DNA of 64,000 nucleotides from CAWJLS01 sp963843755 (GCA_963843755.1 CAWJLS010000004.1:124001-188000); one strand, 5' to 3'. Positions 9,067 through 18,317 are shown, counted from the stretch's first letter. Made by a program: numbers and translations. Notes: a model not told the origin generated them from the letters alone.

Positions 9067-9695
9067 GAGGCCACCTCGTCGGCCATCGTCGAGTAGATCT
9101 CGCGCAGCTCGCGCACGGCCCGGTGCACCCGCACCTTGACCGCGCTCACCGTGCAGCCAAGGGCCTCGGCGATCTCGGTGTAGGGCATGGAGCCGAAGCG
9201 GGCCAGGAGCAAGGTCTCGCGCTTCTCCACCGAGAGCCGCGCGAGCGCCCGCTCGAGCAGCCGGACCTCCTCGCGCCGGGTGGCGCGCTCGGTCGGCAGC
9301 GGCTCGGGCGACGGGCGCTCCGGGGCGTTCTCGTCCTCGGGAACCTCGCGCGGCCGGCTGCGGAAGTGGTCCACGCAGACGTTCCGGGCCAGGCGGTACA
9401 TCCAGGCCAGGAAAGCCCCCTGCTCGCGGTAGGTCTCGCGGTACTTGAGCATGCGGACGAAGGTCTCCTGGACCATGTCGCCCGCGGTCTCACGATTCCC
9501 CGTCATGCGCAGGCAGAAGGAGAACAGGCGGCCGTGATGGCGCTCGAACAGGATGCCGAGCTCGTCGACCTCCCCGCTCCTCACGCGCATCATGACCTCC
9601 TCGTCGGATCGCTGGTCCACCGTCTGCCGGTCTCCGCGGCTCGTGTCTCGGTTCGCTTCCGCGGGGCCCGACGACCGGGCCCCGCCTTCATGCAT
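9063..9695 (-). CDS. ECF-type RNA polymerase sigma factor
   Basis: 210 residues. Region 2 is clear (SDEEVMMRVRSGEVDELG, GDMVQETFVRMLKY, FLAWMYRLARNVCVDHFR) and so is region 4 (RLSVEKRETLLLARFGSMPY, EIAEALGCTVSAVKVRVHRA). I chose the ATG at 9695. A TTG one codon earlier is possible, and an ATG at 9593 has an AGGAGG in front but would remove part of region 2. It is followed by its likely anti-sigma factor with a 4-base overlap. It should direct transcription of an envelope regulon that may include the two DUF4097 genes and its own operon. Confidence 0.92.
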   Translation of the reverse strand: MHEGGARSSGPAEANRDTSRGDRQTVDQRSDEEVMMRVRSGEVDELGILFERHHGRLFSFCLRMTGNRETAGDMVQETFVRMLKYRETYREQGAFLAWMYRLARNVCVDHFRSRPREVPEDENAPERPSPEPLPTERATRREEVRLLERALARLSVEKRETLLLARFGSMPYTEIAEALGCTVSAVKVRVHRAVRELREIYSTMADEVAS

Positions 9696-10023
9696 CAATA
9701 CCGAAGTCCACCAGGGAGGTTACAACCGAGCGAGGATGCGAGCTGGCAACTCCGAGGCGACCGTTGGCCGCGGGGGAAGGTGCGAAAGGGAGCGAAGGGT
9801 GATGGTCCAACTGACGAGACCTTCGAGCTGTGAGAGGGGTCCGGGTGCGGGAGGGGCGGCACCAGGGGCGCTGGCGGCCGCGTCCGCGACGTCGCTGGAG
9901 TCGTCCGCGCGGTCCGACGCGGACGCCAACGAGGCGCACGTTGAGCCCCCAGCCGTCCAGTTCGTGCGCCGTCCCCTGCCGCCGCCCCTCCCGCACCCGG
10001 ACCCCGGACCCCGCCGGCCCGAC
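9696..10023. other. Intergenic region between ECF sigma gene and permease gene
   Basis: 328 bases without a supportable gene. On the minus strand GTAACC (9718-9723) lies 16 bases before GTAT, which adjoins the sigma factor start; this resembles an ECF-type -35/-10 pair and would give an almost leaderless mRNA, but it is a weak call. The rest shows no clear terminator for the permease gene and no RNA gene. Confidence 0.4.
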
Positions 10024-11232
10024 CTACTCGTACCGCAGCGCTTCGATCGGGTCGAGCCCGGCGGCCCGGCGGGCCGGCCAGAGGCCGAAGAAGATCCCCA
10101 CCGCCGCCGAGAATCCGAACGCCAAGACCACGGCCTGGGGCGACACGGCGACGTTCCAGCCGGCGAGACGGTGGAGGAGCGCCGATCCGGCCGCCCCCAG
10201 CCCCAGGCCGAGGGCGCCACCGGCCAGGCAGAGCACCATCGCCTCGATCAGGAACTGCAGCAGGATGTCGCGCTTCTTGGCACCGACCGCCTTGCGCAGG
10301 CCGATCTCCCGGGTGCGCTCGGTGACCGACACCAGCATGATGTTCATGATGCCGATGCCGCCCACCAGCAGCGAGATGGCTGCGATACCGGCGAGCAGGA
10401 AGGAGAAGGTCTGGGTGGTCTCCTGGAAGGTGGACAGCAGGGTCGCCTGGTCGCGGACGTTGAAGTCCGGGTCCGCGCCGGGGGCGATCCGGTGCTCGCG
10501 GCGCAGCACCTGGTCGATCTCGACCATGGCCTCGCCCATCGCCTGCTCGCTGATCGCCTGGACACCGATCGAGCGCAAGGCGTCGGTGCCCACGACCCGG
10601 AGCTGGGCGGTGCCGAGGGGGATGTAGACGCTCTCGTCCGGGTTGAAGAAGCCGGCGGAGCCTTTCTCGGCCAGCACGCCGATGACCGCGAACGGCACCC
10701 CGCGGATGCGGATCGTCTGACCGAGCAGCGCGGCCGAGGAGGTGCCCAGGGAGTCGCCGGCCAGGGCGCCGAGCACCGCCACCCGCCGCCGTCCGCGGTC
10801 CTCGGGCGGCGTGAACAGGCGGCCCGAGGCGAGGTGGAAGTTCTGCACCTCGAAGTAGCTCGGCCAGGTGCCCATGATCGAGAGGTTTGCGTTCTCCGTG
10901 CCGTACTCGACCTGGAAGCGGGACTCGAGCTCGGGCGCCACGGCCAGGATGGAGCCGCCGTGGTCGCGGAGCGCCTCGGCGTCGTCGATGGTGAGCTTGG
11001 CCTGGCCGCGGCCGAGGCCGCCGAAGAACGACTGGCCCGGGCGCACGGTCAGCAGGTTGATGCCGAGGCCGGCGAGACGGTCCTGGACCGCCTGCTGAGC
11101 CCCCTCGCCGAGGGCGACCATGGTGATCACCGCGGCGATGCCGATCACCACCCCGAGGGCGGTGAGCAGCGAGCGCATCTTGTTGGCCAGGATCGAGGTC
11201 AGGGCGACCCGGAGGATCTCGAGCAGGAGCAT
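10024..11232 (-). CDS. ABC transporter permease, MacB/FtsX type
   Basis: 402 residues. It has the MacB architecture without the ATPase: an N-terminal membrane helix (TALGVVIGIAAVITMVALG), a large periplasmic MacB_PCD domain (about 45-270), then three helices in the FtsX domain (SFLLAGIAAISLLVGGIGIM, REIGLRKAVGAKKRDIL, ALGLGLGAAGSALLH). Such permeases act with a periplasmic adaptor and a cytoplasmic ATPase as mechanotransmission pumps for peptides, lipids or macrolides. The adaptor is 3 bases upstream in the same operon. No ATP-binding gene is present anywhere in the window, so the ATPase must be encoded elsewhere. Confidence 0.92.
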   Translation of the reverse strand: MLLLEILRVALTSILANKMRSLLTALGVVIGIAAVITMVALGEGAQQAVQDRLAGLGINLLTVRPGQSFFGGLGRGQAKLTIDDAEALRDHGGSILAVAPELESRFQVEYGTENANLSIMGTWPSYFEVQNFHLASGRLFTPPEDRGRRRVAVLGALAGDSLGTSSAALLGQTIRIRGVPFAVIGVLAEKGSAGFFNPDESVYIPLGTAQLRVVGTDALRSIGVQAISEQAMGEAMVEIDQVLRREHRIAPGADPDFNVRDQATLLSTFQETTQTFSFLLAGIAAISLLVGGIGIMNIMLVSVTERTREIGLRKAVGAKKRDILLQFLIEAMVLCLAGGALGLGLGAAGSALLHRLAGWNVAVSPQAVVLAFGFSAAVGIFFGLWPARRAAGLDPIEALRYE

Positions 11233-11235
11233 GGC

Positions 11236-12783
11236 TTACGGCCTCCGTCCGCCGCCGCCGCCGCTGCCGCCGCCGCGAGACCCGCCGCTCCGGTTGTTGT
11301 TGCTGCTCCCGGTGCCGAGCGGACCGCCGAAGCGCTGGCGCACCCGCTCGGCCATCTCCTGCTGCTGGCGCTGGAGCTGGGCGGCGGAGACCAGCACCAC
11401 CCGGGCGCCGGCGTCGATCCCCTCGGCGACCTCGGTGTACTCCCAGTCGCTCAGGCCGTAGACCACCCGGTGCGGCACGACCGTGCCGTCGGCGGACTCG
11501 ACGAACAGCACCCCCGGGCGGGTCTCCTCGGCCCCGGCCTGGGCCGACGGAGCCCCGGCGGAGCGGCCCGCCTGCCGGCCGCCGCCCCGTCCGCCGCGGG
11601 CCGCCTGGAACTGCTCCCGGCACTGGCGGAGCGTCGCCTGCTCGTCGTCGCTCAGGCTGCCCGGTCCGCCGCCGGAGCGGACCTTCTGGATCAGCTCGAA
11701 GCAGCGGTCCCGGCCGACCTGGCCGCCGCCGGCCGCCTGCGCTGAGCCCGCGCCGTCGCCCGATCCCTCCGGGCCGCCCGGTGCGCCGGCGGAGAGCGCC
11801 CGCTCCAGCGTGGCGCTGTCGACCCCCAAGACCTCGGCCGCCGTGCGCGCGTCCTTCAGCCCGACCACCGCCGCGTTGGGCACCGCCACCACGTCGGTCC
11901 GGCGCGCCACCTCGAAGGTCACCTCGCCGTTCATCCCGACCTTGAGCAGCCCCTCGGGGTTGTCCAGCCGGACGAGCACCGGGAACATGGTGACGTTCTG
12001 CTCCACCACCGCCTGGGGCTCGATCTTCGCCACCGTGCCGACGAACGTGTGGTTCGGGTAGGCCTCGACCGTCACCCGGGCTTGCTGGCCGGGGTGGACG
12101 GTGCCGATGTCGACCTCGTCGACCTTGGCGCGCACCTGCATGGTCGACAGATCCGCCATGCGGAAGAGCGTCGTGCCGCCGGAAACGTTGGACGTGGCCG
12201 AGGCGATGATCTGGCCCGGCTCGGCGTTGCGCTCGAGGATCGTCCCGTCGGTGGGCGCCCGGATGGTCACGTCCTGGCGCTTCTCCCGGGCCAGCCGGAG
12301 GGCGGTCTCCGCGCGCACCAGGGTGGCCCGGGCCGACGCCGTCGCCTCCTTCGTCGCGTCGACCTCCTGCTCGGAGAGGATGCCCTCGTCGAGCAGCCGC
12401 TCGGAGCGTCTCTGCTCCGCCTCGGCGATCGCCAGGCGTACCTTCGCCGACTCCTCGTCGGCCTGGGTCTGGTCGACGGCGCTCTGGACGTCGCGCGGAT
12501 CGATCTCGGCCAGCAGCGTGCCCTTGGTGACCCGGTCACCGGTCTCGGCGTGGACGCCCAGCAGCGCGCCGGAGGCGTTGGACTTGACCTCCACCACCTG
12601 CACCGGCTCCACCAGCCCGGCGGCCTCCGCCACCACCTCGATGTCCCGCCGCTCGGCCGCCGCCGTGGCCAGCGTCTGCTCGGCGCTCTCGGCCGCGCCA
12701 CGGCGCTGCCAGAGCCACCAGCCCCCGAACCCCACCGCGGCGAGCACCACGAGCATCACGACCGTCGTCTTGATCCGCTTCAT
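11236..12783 (-). CDS. HlyD/MacA-family periplasmic adaptor subunit
   Basis: 515 residues from the ATG at 12783, preceded by GAGAGG; an upstream in-frame start exists but lacks a ribosome site. One N-terminal membrane helix (TTVVMLVVLAAVGFGGWWLW) is followed by a biotinyl-lipoyl-like half (VVEVKSNASGALLGVHAETG), a short helical hairpin (residues about 100-170), the second lipoyl half (VTIRAPTDGTILERNAEPG) and beta-barrel segments. An unusual Gly/Gln-rich insert with a CFELIQKV...LRQCREQF segment lies near 330-410, and the C-terminus is a Gly/Arg/Ser-rich tail. It pairs with the MacB-like permease directly downstream. Confidence 0.9.
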   Translation of the reverse strand: MKRIKTTVVMLVVLAAVGFGGWWLWQRRGAAESAEQTLATAAAERRDIEVVAEAAGLVEPVQVVEVKSNASGALLGVHAETGDRVTKGTLLAEIDPRDVQSAVDQTQADEESAKVRLAIAEAEQRRSERLLDEGILSEQEVDATKEATASARATLVRAETALRLAREKRQDVTIRAPTDGTILERNAEPGQIIASATSNVSGGTTLFRMADLSTMQVRAKVDEVDIGTVHPGQQARVTVEAYPNHTFVGTVAKIEPQAVVEQNVTMFPVLVRLDNPEGLLKVGMNGEVTFEVARRTDVVAVPNAAVVGLKDARTAAEVLGVDSATLERALSAGAPGGPEGSGDGAGSAQAAGGGQVGRDRCFELIQKVRSGGGPGSLSDDEQATLRQCREQFQAARGGRGGGRQAGRSAGAPSAQAGAEETRPGVLFVESADGTVVPHRVVYGLSDWEYTEVAEGIDAGARVVLVSAAQLQRQQQEMAERVRQRFGGPLGTGSSNNNRSGGSRGGGSGGGGGRRP

Positions 12784-12967
12784 CCCGACCTCTCCGTCTG
12801 ATCCATCTCCATGCGGAAGGAGGCGCCCCGCGCGTCGGGGCCGCCACGAGGCGCGGTCTCCGCGTCCCGACTCCCGCACGGTTCAGGCTAGGAGGTCGCG
12901 GCGCGCCGTGCATGAGGACGGCGCAAGGTCGTTGTCAGGAATGTCAAGCCGGCCGTGGACCGGTGCG

Positions 12968-13522
12968 TCACGAACCCGAACGCAGCTCCACCGTCACCAT
13001 GAAGTAGACCGGGACCGGCTCGCCGTCGAGGCGGGCGGGCTCGAAGCGCCATCGCCTGAGAGCCGCGACCAGGGCGTCGGTCAGGCCCGGGAGGTCCGGG
13101 GCGCGCACGACCTGCATCCGGGCGATGGTTCCGTTGGCTGACACCACGACCTGGACGATCGCGATCCCGATCCGCGCGTCCGGTGGGGTCGACGAGGCCG
13201 GCGAGGCCGTGGTCGCGAGGCGCGCGGGAACGCGGGCGAGCAACACTGGAGCCTTCGGCCCCTGGTGGTAGATCGTCCGGCCCTCCGTCCGGCGGCTGGC
13301 GTCGGCGTCCACCTCGACCCACGGCCCGGGCTGGACGGGAGGCGGCGCGCGGTGCTCTGCGGAGTCTGCGGTTCCCGGACGCTGCGCCGGGGTGGCTGGT
13401 GGACGCCCTCCGGTTTCCGGCCTCGGACAGCTAGCCAGCGCCGTCAGAGCCACCAGGAGCAGGAGCGCCCCACCCAGCTCTCGGGCGCGACGCGGGTGGT
13501 TGGTTCGGATTCGGTGAGTCAT
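12968..13522 (-). CDS. Lipoprotein with TonB C-terminal-like domain
   Basis: 184 residues from the ATG at 13522. A lipoprotein signal is visible (LLLLVALTALASC, lipid Cys in LASC). The C-terminal part has the TonB_C pattern: GIAIVQVVVSANGTIARMQV, then LTDALVAALRRWRFEPARLDG and PVPVYFMVTVEL. TonB-C modules normally touch outer-membrane receptors, but this protein lacks the usual membrane anchor and Pro-rich spacer, so it is more likely a TonB-like lipoprotein of unknown partner. No ExbB/ExbD genes are nearby. Confidence 0.75.
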   Translation of the reverse strand: MTHRIRTNHPRRARELGGALLLLVALTALASCPRPETGGRPPATPAQRPGTADSAEHRAPPPVQPGPWVEVDADASRRTEGRTIYHQGPKAPVLLARVPARLATTASPASSTPPDARIGIAIVQVVVSANGTIARMQVVRAPDLPGLTDALVAALRRWRFEPARLDGEPVPVYFMVTVELRSGS

Positions 13523-13595
13523 GACCTGGTCTTCGGCAGGAGCGGCGCGGTCCGCGGAGATCGACCACCGCGGACCGCTTCGACGGGTCGGGTCG

Positions 13596-14435
13596 TTACC
13601 GCCCGGTCGATGCTTCGACCGGGACGACGCGACGGAAGAGATCAGCTCCGACTGACAAAAGACCTTGGCCACGTCCCTTCACGTCTAGAAGGACTTGCTG
13701 GCGCTTCGCCGGTGTCAGGTCCTTGGACAGAGAGATCCCGGGACCGTCGGTCTCGAACCGAAAGACCGTGCGTTGTGGACCTCGAGTGACGAACGTCTGC
13801 TTGGCATCTCGGAACGCGACGCACGGGCTGACCTCGTCGCAGCCGGGCGTTCCCCAGGTCGAGATGTACTCGGCGTTCGTCGGCTTCAGGCCGGTTCGGG
13901 CACGGACAGACGCAACGGTCTGCGCAAGTGAGGGAATCGGGCTCAGCGGCCGATCGGCCGGCACATGCCGCAGCCGGGCGACATGCCCCGCGTCATCTAC
14001 CGAGGCACGGGCGAGCTCTTCGCCGGTCGCCCGGTCGAAGATGCGAATCACGTGGAACAGCTTGCGGGCTTTGCGCTCGCCGCACCGCAGCGGGGTCCAG
14101 TTGGAAACGTCGAAGACCTCGAAGCGGGCGTCTCCGCGCTTGACCACGTCGAAAAGGCGGAGATCGGCTTCAGGGATGTGGTCGGCCGGAGTCTGCGAGA
14201 AAGCGCGCTGGTGGTAGTCGAGAAAGTCCTCGATCACCTGGTTGTCGGTCGTCGGGTATGGGTGGGGTGTGTAGAGAGGCGTGTCGGGAGCGGCGCTCTC
14301 CACCTGGGCGCGGTACTTCGCGCGGGATTGAGCGGCGGCGCCGTCGTTCGAGCAAGGCTGGAGGCTCCAAGGCTGGGCTACGGCACTGCTCGAAACAGCG
14401 ACGAGCACGCCGAAGACGAGAATGAACGCTTTCAT
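13596..14435 (-). CDS. Secreted protein of unknown function
   Basis: 279 residues from the ATG at 14435, which follows AGGGGAA; the longer upstream frame lacks a ribosome site. A signal peptide is clear (MKAFILVFGVLVAVSSSAVA, cleavage before QPWS). I do not recognise a family. Cys residues near the mature N-terminus (SLQPCSND), in LRCGERKAR and in GCDEVSPC could form disulfides. A stretch LFHVIRIFDRATGEELARAS looks like a beta-hairpin. It lies between the TonB-like lipoprotein and the C39-like protease, all on the minus strand. Confidence 0.7.
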   Translation of the reverse strand: MKAFILVFGVLVAVSSSAVAQPWSLQPCSNDGAAAQSRAKYRAQVESAAPDTPLYTPHPYPTTDNQVIEDFLDYHQRAFSQTPADHIPEADLRLFDVVKRGDARFEVFDVSNWTPLRCGERKARKLFHVIRIFDRATGEELARASVDDAGHVARLRHVPADRPLSPIPSLAQTVASVRARTGLKPTNAEYISTWGTPGCDEVSPCVAFRDAKQTFVTRGPQRTVFRFETDGPGISLSKDLTPAKRQQVLLDVKGRGQGLLSVGADLFRRVVPVEASTGR

Positions 14436-14490
14436 CGTGTAGGTTCCCCTGTCGTCATTGCGAAGTCTATCGTCGTCATCCTGTGCCGTT

Positions 14491-15174
14491 TCACTTCGGG
14501 AGCGGTCCGCCGTGTCCGCCGCCACCCCCGCCGCCGAGGACCACGTCGCCGCCGTAGGTCGAGTAGTTATAGGACCATGCGCCAACTGCGCTCGAGGAGG
14601 CAACCTGTTCGCAAGCACTACCGGTCGGACAGTTCGAATCCTTCCAGAAATCGCCGGTGTAGTAGTCGTTCGCGACGGTCAGTGGGTCGTGGAAGTAGAC
14701 GTAGTCCCACTGGTATTCGTTGTTGGCGTTCTCATGCCAGAGGCCGCCGTTGACGACGCCGGCGTGGAGACCGCCGTTGATGATCGCGATCACCGGAACT
14801 CCGCTGTCGATAGACGTGATCTGTCGGCTGAAGAACTGCTCGTACTCGACGTCCCCGGCGAGGTCTACGAAGGCGTCGTAGGTTGCCGTGAAGTGGTTGA
14901 CGCCATCGGCAATGGCGTTCGGTGTGACACCACAACTCGTTCCGCCGAGGTAGCTGGCGATCGTCGACTGGGAGATCTCAGAAAGGCCGTCGTAGAGGCG
15001 CCACATCAGGATGGAAGCCGGCCCGCAGTCGAACGAGCTCGGATCCTGAGCTCGGTACGGCACACCGAGCTTGACGTCGGGGTCACTGCCGACTTCGCCA
15101 CAGGCGGTTGCGAGCAGCGTGATCACCACCAGCGCCACGCCACCCAAAGTTGTTCTGGACATGTTTCTGTGCAT
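14491..15174 (-). CDS. C39-like cysteine protease lipoprotein
   Basis: 227 residues from the ATG at 15174 (GGGA just upstream; a GTG four codons earlier is possible). Lipid attachment is predicted at Cys25 (LLATAC). The rest matches papain-like C39-type peptidases: Cys50 in SFDCGPASI, His137 in GGLHAGVVNG and Asp163 in YFHDP make a plausible catalytic triad. The C-terminus ends in a run of Gly. C39-type enzymes cleave peptides, often after double Gly; with a lipid anchor this one would act on the periplasmic face. The substrate is unknown and no bacteriocin-type exporter is adjacent. Confidence 0.75.
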   Translation of the reverse strand: MHRNMSRTTLGGVALVVITLLATACGEVGSDPDVKLGVPYRAQDPSSFDCGPASILMWRLYDGLSEISQSTIASYLGGTSCGVTPNAIADGVNHFTATYDAFVDLAGDVEYEQFFSRQITSIDSGVPVIAIINGGLHAGVVNGGLWHENANNEYQWDYVYFHDPLTVANDYYTGDFWKDSNCPTGSACEQVASSSAVGAWSYNYSTYGGDVVLGGGGGGGHGGPLPK

Positions 15175-15435
15175 AGAGAATCCCACTCTCGGCGGCCGGG
15201 GTTCGCTGGCGGGCGCGAACCCCGAGTCTCGGTCCCGCTCTGTCGGCCACCGGAGAACGGGCAGAATCGAAACTCAGGAGCCCAAGCTTTTCTGCGAAAC
15301 AACATATTCCAAAATATGGACTAGCGCAAGTACTTGCTCCCGGTCAGGCTATGAGGCACACGTTTGACATTCCTGACAGAGTCGTTGCCCCGGCGTGATG
15401 GCAGGCGCGGCCGGGCGGCCGCTAGACTGCATCCG

Positions 15436-17628
15436 ATGAGCTCCCCGTCCCAGCGGCTCCGTTCGTCGCGCCCGGTCCGGGTCGCCGGGGGCTCGCGCCT
15501 GCCCTGGGTGGCGGGCGGGGTGCTGGTGCTGCTGCTGGTGCTCCTCGCCCTGCTCCAGCTCCGCTGGCTGGGCGAGGTGGCCCAGGCGGACCGGCAGCGG
15601 GTGGACGCCGGCGTGGCCGCCGCGCTCCACGGTCTCCGCCTCGAGGTCGACCGGGAGATCTCGCGCGCATGGCTCGGCTTCCGCGCGCCACAGGACGATC
15701 GAGCGTTCACTCCGCGGGAGGTGGTGGCCCTCTGGCAGCGGTGGCGCGAGACCGCTCCGGTGCCGCGCCTGGTGGGCTCCCTCTGGCTGGTGACGGAGGC
15801 CGGCCCCGCGGGGGCGCGCCGGTGGAACGGGCGGGGGTGGGTGCCGCCGGGCGAAGCCGCGGCCACGCCGTTCTCGGCCGCCCAGTGGGCGGTCATCGAG
15901 CGCGACCTGAGCTGGGGCCGGCGCTGGGGGCGGGGCCGGGGCGGCGACCGGTCGGAGCACCGGGACCGCTCTCCGGGCGGCCTGCCGTTTCTCCACGCGG
16001 AGCTTCCCGGCCTGGTCGTGCCGGTCGATCCCTTGGGGTCAGACGGGTCGGCGGCCCTGGCCGGCTCGGACGATGCGGCGGCTCCCCAACGCGGGGTCGT
16101 CGTCCTGTTCGACCGCGGCTACCTGGTGGGCGACCTCCTGCCGGCGCTGGCGGAGCGGTCGCTCGGTCCCGTGCTCGGGGGCGACGTCCGCCTCCGGGTG
16201 AGCACGCGGCGGGAGGACGGTACGCCCGGGGACTTGATCGACACCGCGACCGACGCCGCGACCGGCACCGCGACCGGCACCGCGACCGAGGCCGTGACCG
16301 AGGCCAGGGCGCCGAACGGCTCTGCGCGGGGCGGGGCGCTCCCGTCCGGCGAAGCGCGCTCCGCGGAACCCGCCGCCGCCGAGGAGCCGTTCCCGTGGCA
16401 GGTGCCGGTGTTCGGGCTGCTGCCGCCCGACGAGCTGCTGCGGCTCGGCCTGTCGACCGGGGCGCTGACGGAGGAGCTGCCGGCGGACGGGGATCAGGGG
16501 GCGGGGCGGGTGGCCGCGAGCTCGACCGGCGCCGGGGCCGATCGAGCCTCCGCCCCGGCCTCGGAGCCCCCCTCGGACGGCGACACGGCGCGCCGGGAGC
16601 GCCGCATGGCCGCCCTGGCCTCGATCCTGGGAGGGCCGCCCGGCTGGCTGCTCGAGGTGCGTCCGGCCGGCGGCGGCCTCGACTCCGCCCTCGGGCGGGC
16701 CCGCTGGGGCAACGCGGCGCTCTCCTTCGGCATCCTCTTGCTGCTGGCCCTCGCCGCCGGCGCGCTGGCGGTCTCGGCCCGGCGCGCCCAGGAGACCGCC
16801 CGCCGGCAGCTCGAGTTCACCGCCTCCGTCTCCCACGAGCTGCGCACGCCGCTCGCCGCCATCCGCTCCCTGGCCGAGAACCTGGCGGACGGGGTGGTGC
16901 GCGACGGCGCCCAGGCACGACGCTACGGCGAGGAGATCAACCGCCAGGGCGAGCGGCTCTCGGACATGGTCGAGCAGGTTCTCGCTCTGAGCGCCCTGAG
17001 CGCGAACGCGGGAGGCCGGCCCCGGAACCTGCGGCCGGTGGATCCGGCAAGGCTGGTAGCCGAGGCGGTGGCCGAGTCCCGCGCCGTGGTGCCCGATGCC
17101 CGGGTCGAGGTCGACCTCCCGGCTTCCACCGGCGGGACCGACACGGCGGACGGCGCGGGCGGCCTGCCGGAGATCGTCGGCGACCCGACGGCCCTCCGCC
17201 GGGCGCTCCAGAACCTCGTGGCCAACGCCTTGAAGCACGGCGGTGAGCCCCCCTGGGCGGCGGTGCGGGCGTCCGTCGACCGGGGCGAGGGGACGCTCCG
17301 CATCGGCGTCACCGATCGCGGGCCCGGCATCCCGGCGGCCGAGCGCGAGCGCATCTTCGAGCCGTTCGTCCGCGGCCAGCGCGCCCAGGAGGGGCAGCTT
17401 CCCGGCACCGGCCTCGGCCTCCACCTGGTGCGGCGGACGGCGGCCGGCCACGGCGGGCGGGTCGAGGTCTGCTCGGCCCCGGGCGAGGGCAGCACCTTCA
17501 CCCTGGTCCTGCCGCTCCGCTCGCCGTTCGGCGGCGGCCCTTCGGGCGCCACGGCCGCCGCCACGCCCGGCCGGACCCACGGGGCCGGAGAGCCGCTGGA
17601 TCGGGCGGAGCGGGAGACCCACCAATGA
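15436..17628 (+). CDS. Sensor histidine kinase
   Basis: 730 residues from the ATG at 15436. Membrane helices are near residues 24-43 and 427-449, enclosing a long extracytoplasmic region of about 380 residues that I do not recognise. HisKA has His467 in ASVSHELRTPLAAIRSLAEN; the ATPase domain has ALQNLVANALKHGG, DRGPGIP and GTGLGLHLV. A Thr/Ala-rich stretch in the sensor region is coded by five 12-bp repeats (16241-16300). The stop overlaps the start of the regulator gene (ATGA), so they form a classic two-component pair. A TAGACT box lies just before the start. Confidence 0.92.
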   Translation: MSSPSQRLRSSRPVRVAGGSRLPWVAGGVLVLLLVLLALLQLRWLGEVAQADRQRVDAGVAAALHGLRLEVDREISRAWLGFRAPQDDRAFTPREVVALWQRWRETAPVPRLVGSLWLVTEAGPAGARRWNGRGWVPPGEAAATPFSAAQWAVIERDLSWGRRWGRGRGGDRSEHRDRSPGGLPFLHAELPGLVVPVDPLGSDGSAALAGSDDAAAPQRGVVVLFDRGYLVGDLLPALAERSLGPVLGGDVRLRVSTRREDGTPGDLIDTATDAATGTATGTATEAVTEARAPNGSARGGALPSGEARSAEPAAAEEPFPWQVPVFGLLPPDELLRLGLSTGALTEELPADGDQGAGRVAASSTGAGADRASAPASEPPSDGDTARRERRMAALASILGGPPGWLLEVRPAGGGLDSALGRARWGNAALSFGILLLLALAAGALAVSARRAQETARRQLEFTASVSHELRTPLAAIRSLAENLADGVVRDGAQARRYGEEINRQGERLSDMVEQVLALSALSANAGGRPRNLRPVDPARLVAEAVAESRAVVPDARVEVDLPASTGGTDTADGAGGLPEIVGDPTALRRALQNLVANALKHGGEPPWAAVRASVDRGEGTLRIGVTDRGPGIPAAERERIFEPFVRGQRAQEGQLPGTGLGLHLVRRTAAGHGGRVEVCSAPGEGSTFTLVLPLRSPFGGGPSGATAAATPGRTHGAGEPLDRAERETHQ

Positions 17629-18311
17629 CCGCCCGCCGCCGGGTCCTGGTGGTCGAGGACGAGCCGGCCCTCCGGCTCAGCCTCTCCGACCGGCTGGAGA
17701 GCGAGGGCTACGCGGTCGACCTGGCGGCCGACGGGGACCGGGGCTACGAGCGGGCGCGCCAGGAGCCGTACGACCTCATCCTCTTGGACGTCATGCTGCC
17801 CGGCCGGAGCGGCTTCGACCTCTGCCGGGACCTGCGCCAGGAAGGGATCTCGACGCCGATCCTCATGCTCACCGCCCGCGGCGAAGTGCTCGACCGGGTC
17901 CTCGGCCTGAAGCTGGGCGCCGACGACTACCTGATCAAGCCGTTCGAGGCCGTCGAGCTGCTCGCCCGCATCGAGGCCCTGCTCCGCCGCGCCCAGCCGG
18001 ACACCGAGAGCGGCACCTACGCCTTCGGCGACGTGCGCGTCGACTTCCGCCGGGTCGAGGTCACCCGTGGCGGCGAGTCCGTCGACCTCTCCGCCCTCGA
18101 GTTCCGCCTGCTCCGCTACCTGATCGAGCACCGGGGCGAAGTCCTCTCCCGCGACCGCCTCCTGGACGAAGTCTGGGGCTACGGCGCCGACGTCTACTCG
18201 CGCACCGTCGACCAGCACGTGGCGACCCTGCGCCGCAAGATCGAAACCGACTCCCGCCGCCCCCGCCACCTGCTCACCGTCCACGGCATGGGCTACAAGT
18301 TCGTGCCGTAG
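17625..18311 (+). CDS. OmpR-family response regulator
   Basis: 228 residues of the expected length. The receiver has the acidic pair in VVEDEPA, phospho-Asp55 in LILLDVMLPG, Thr in MLTARG and Lys in DDYLIKPF. The DNA-binding winged helix is complete (LSALEFRLLRYLIEHRGEVL, RTVDQHVATLRRKIE, VHGMGYKFV). It overlaps the upstream kinase by 4 bases and is its likely partner. Just beyond its stop lies the 3' end of the decayed Pnkp gene on the other strand. Confidence 0.95.
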   Translation: MTARRRVLVVEDEPALRLSLSDRLESEGYAVDLAADGDRGYERARQEPYDLILLDVMLPGRSGFDLCRDLRQEGISTPILMLTARGEVLDRVLGLKLGADDYLIKPFEAVELLARIEALLRRAQPDTESGTYAFGDVRVDFRRVEVTRGGESVDLSALEFRLLRYLIEHRGEVLSRDRLLDEVWGYGADVYSRTVDQHVATLRRKIETDSRRPRHLLTVHGMGYKFVP

Positions 18312-18317
18312 GGGGGC

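Noticed and set aside
9063..9593. A shorter sigma factor start at 9593 with AGGAGG
   Set aside because: The AGGAGG is part of codons for the conserved DEEV of region 2.1, so the shorter form would lose conserved sequence.
10024..12783. A complete MacAB pump
   Set aside because: The permease has no ATPase domain and none is encoded nearby.
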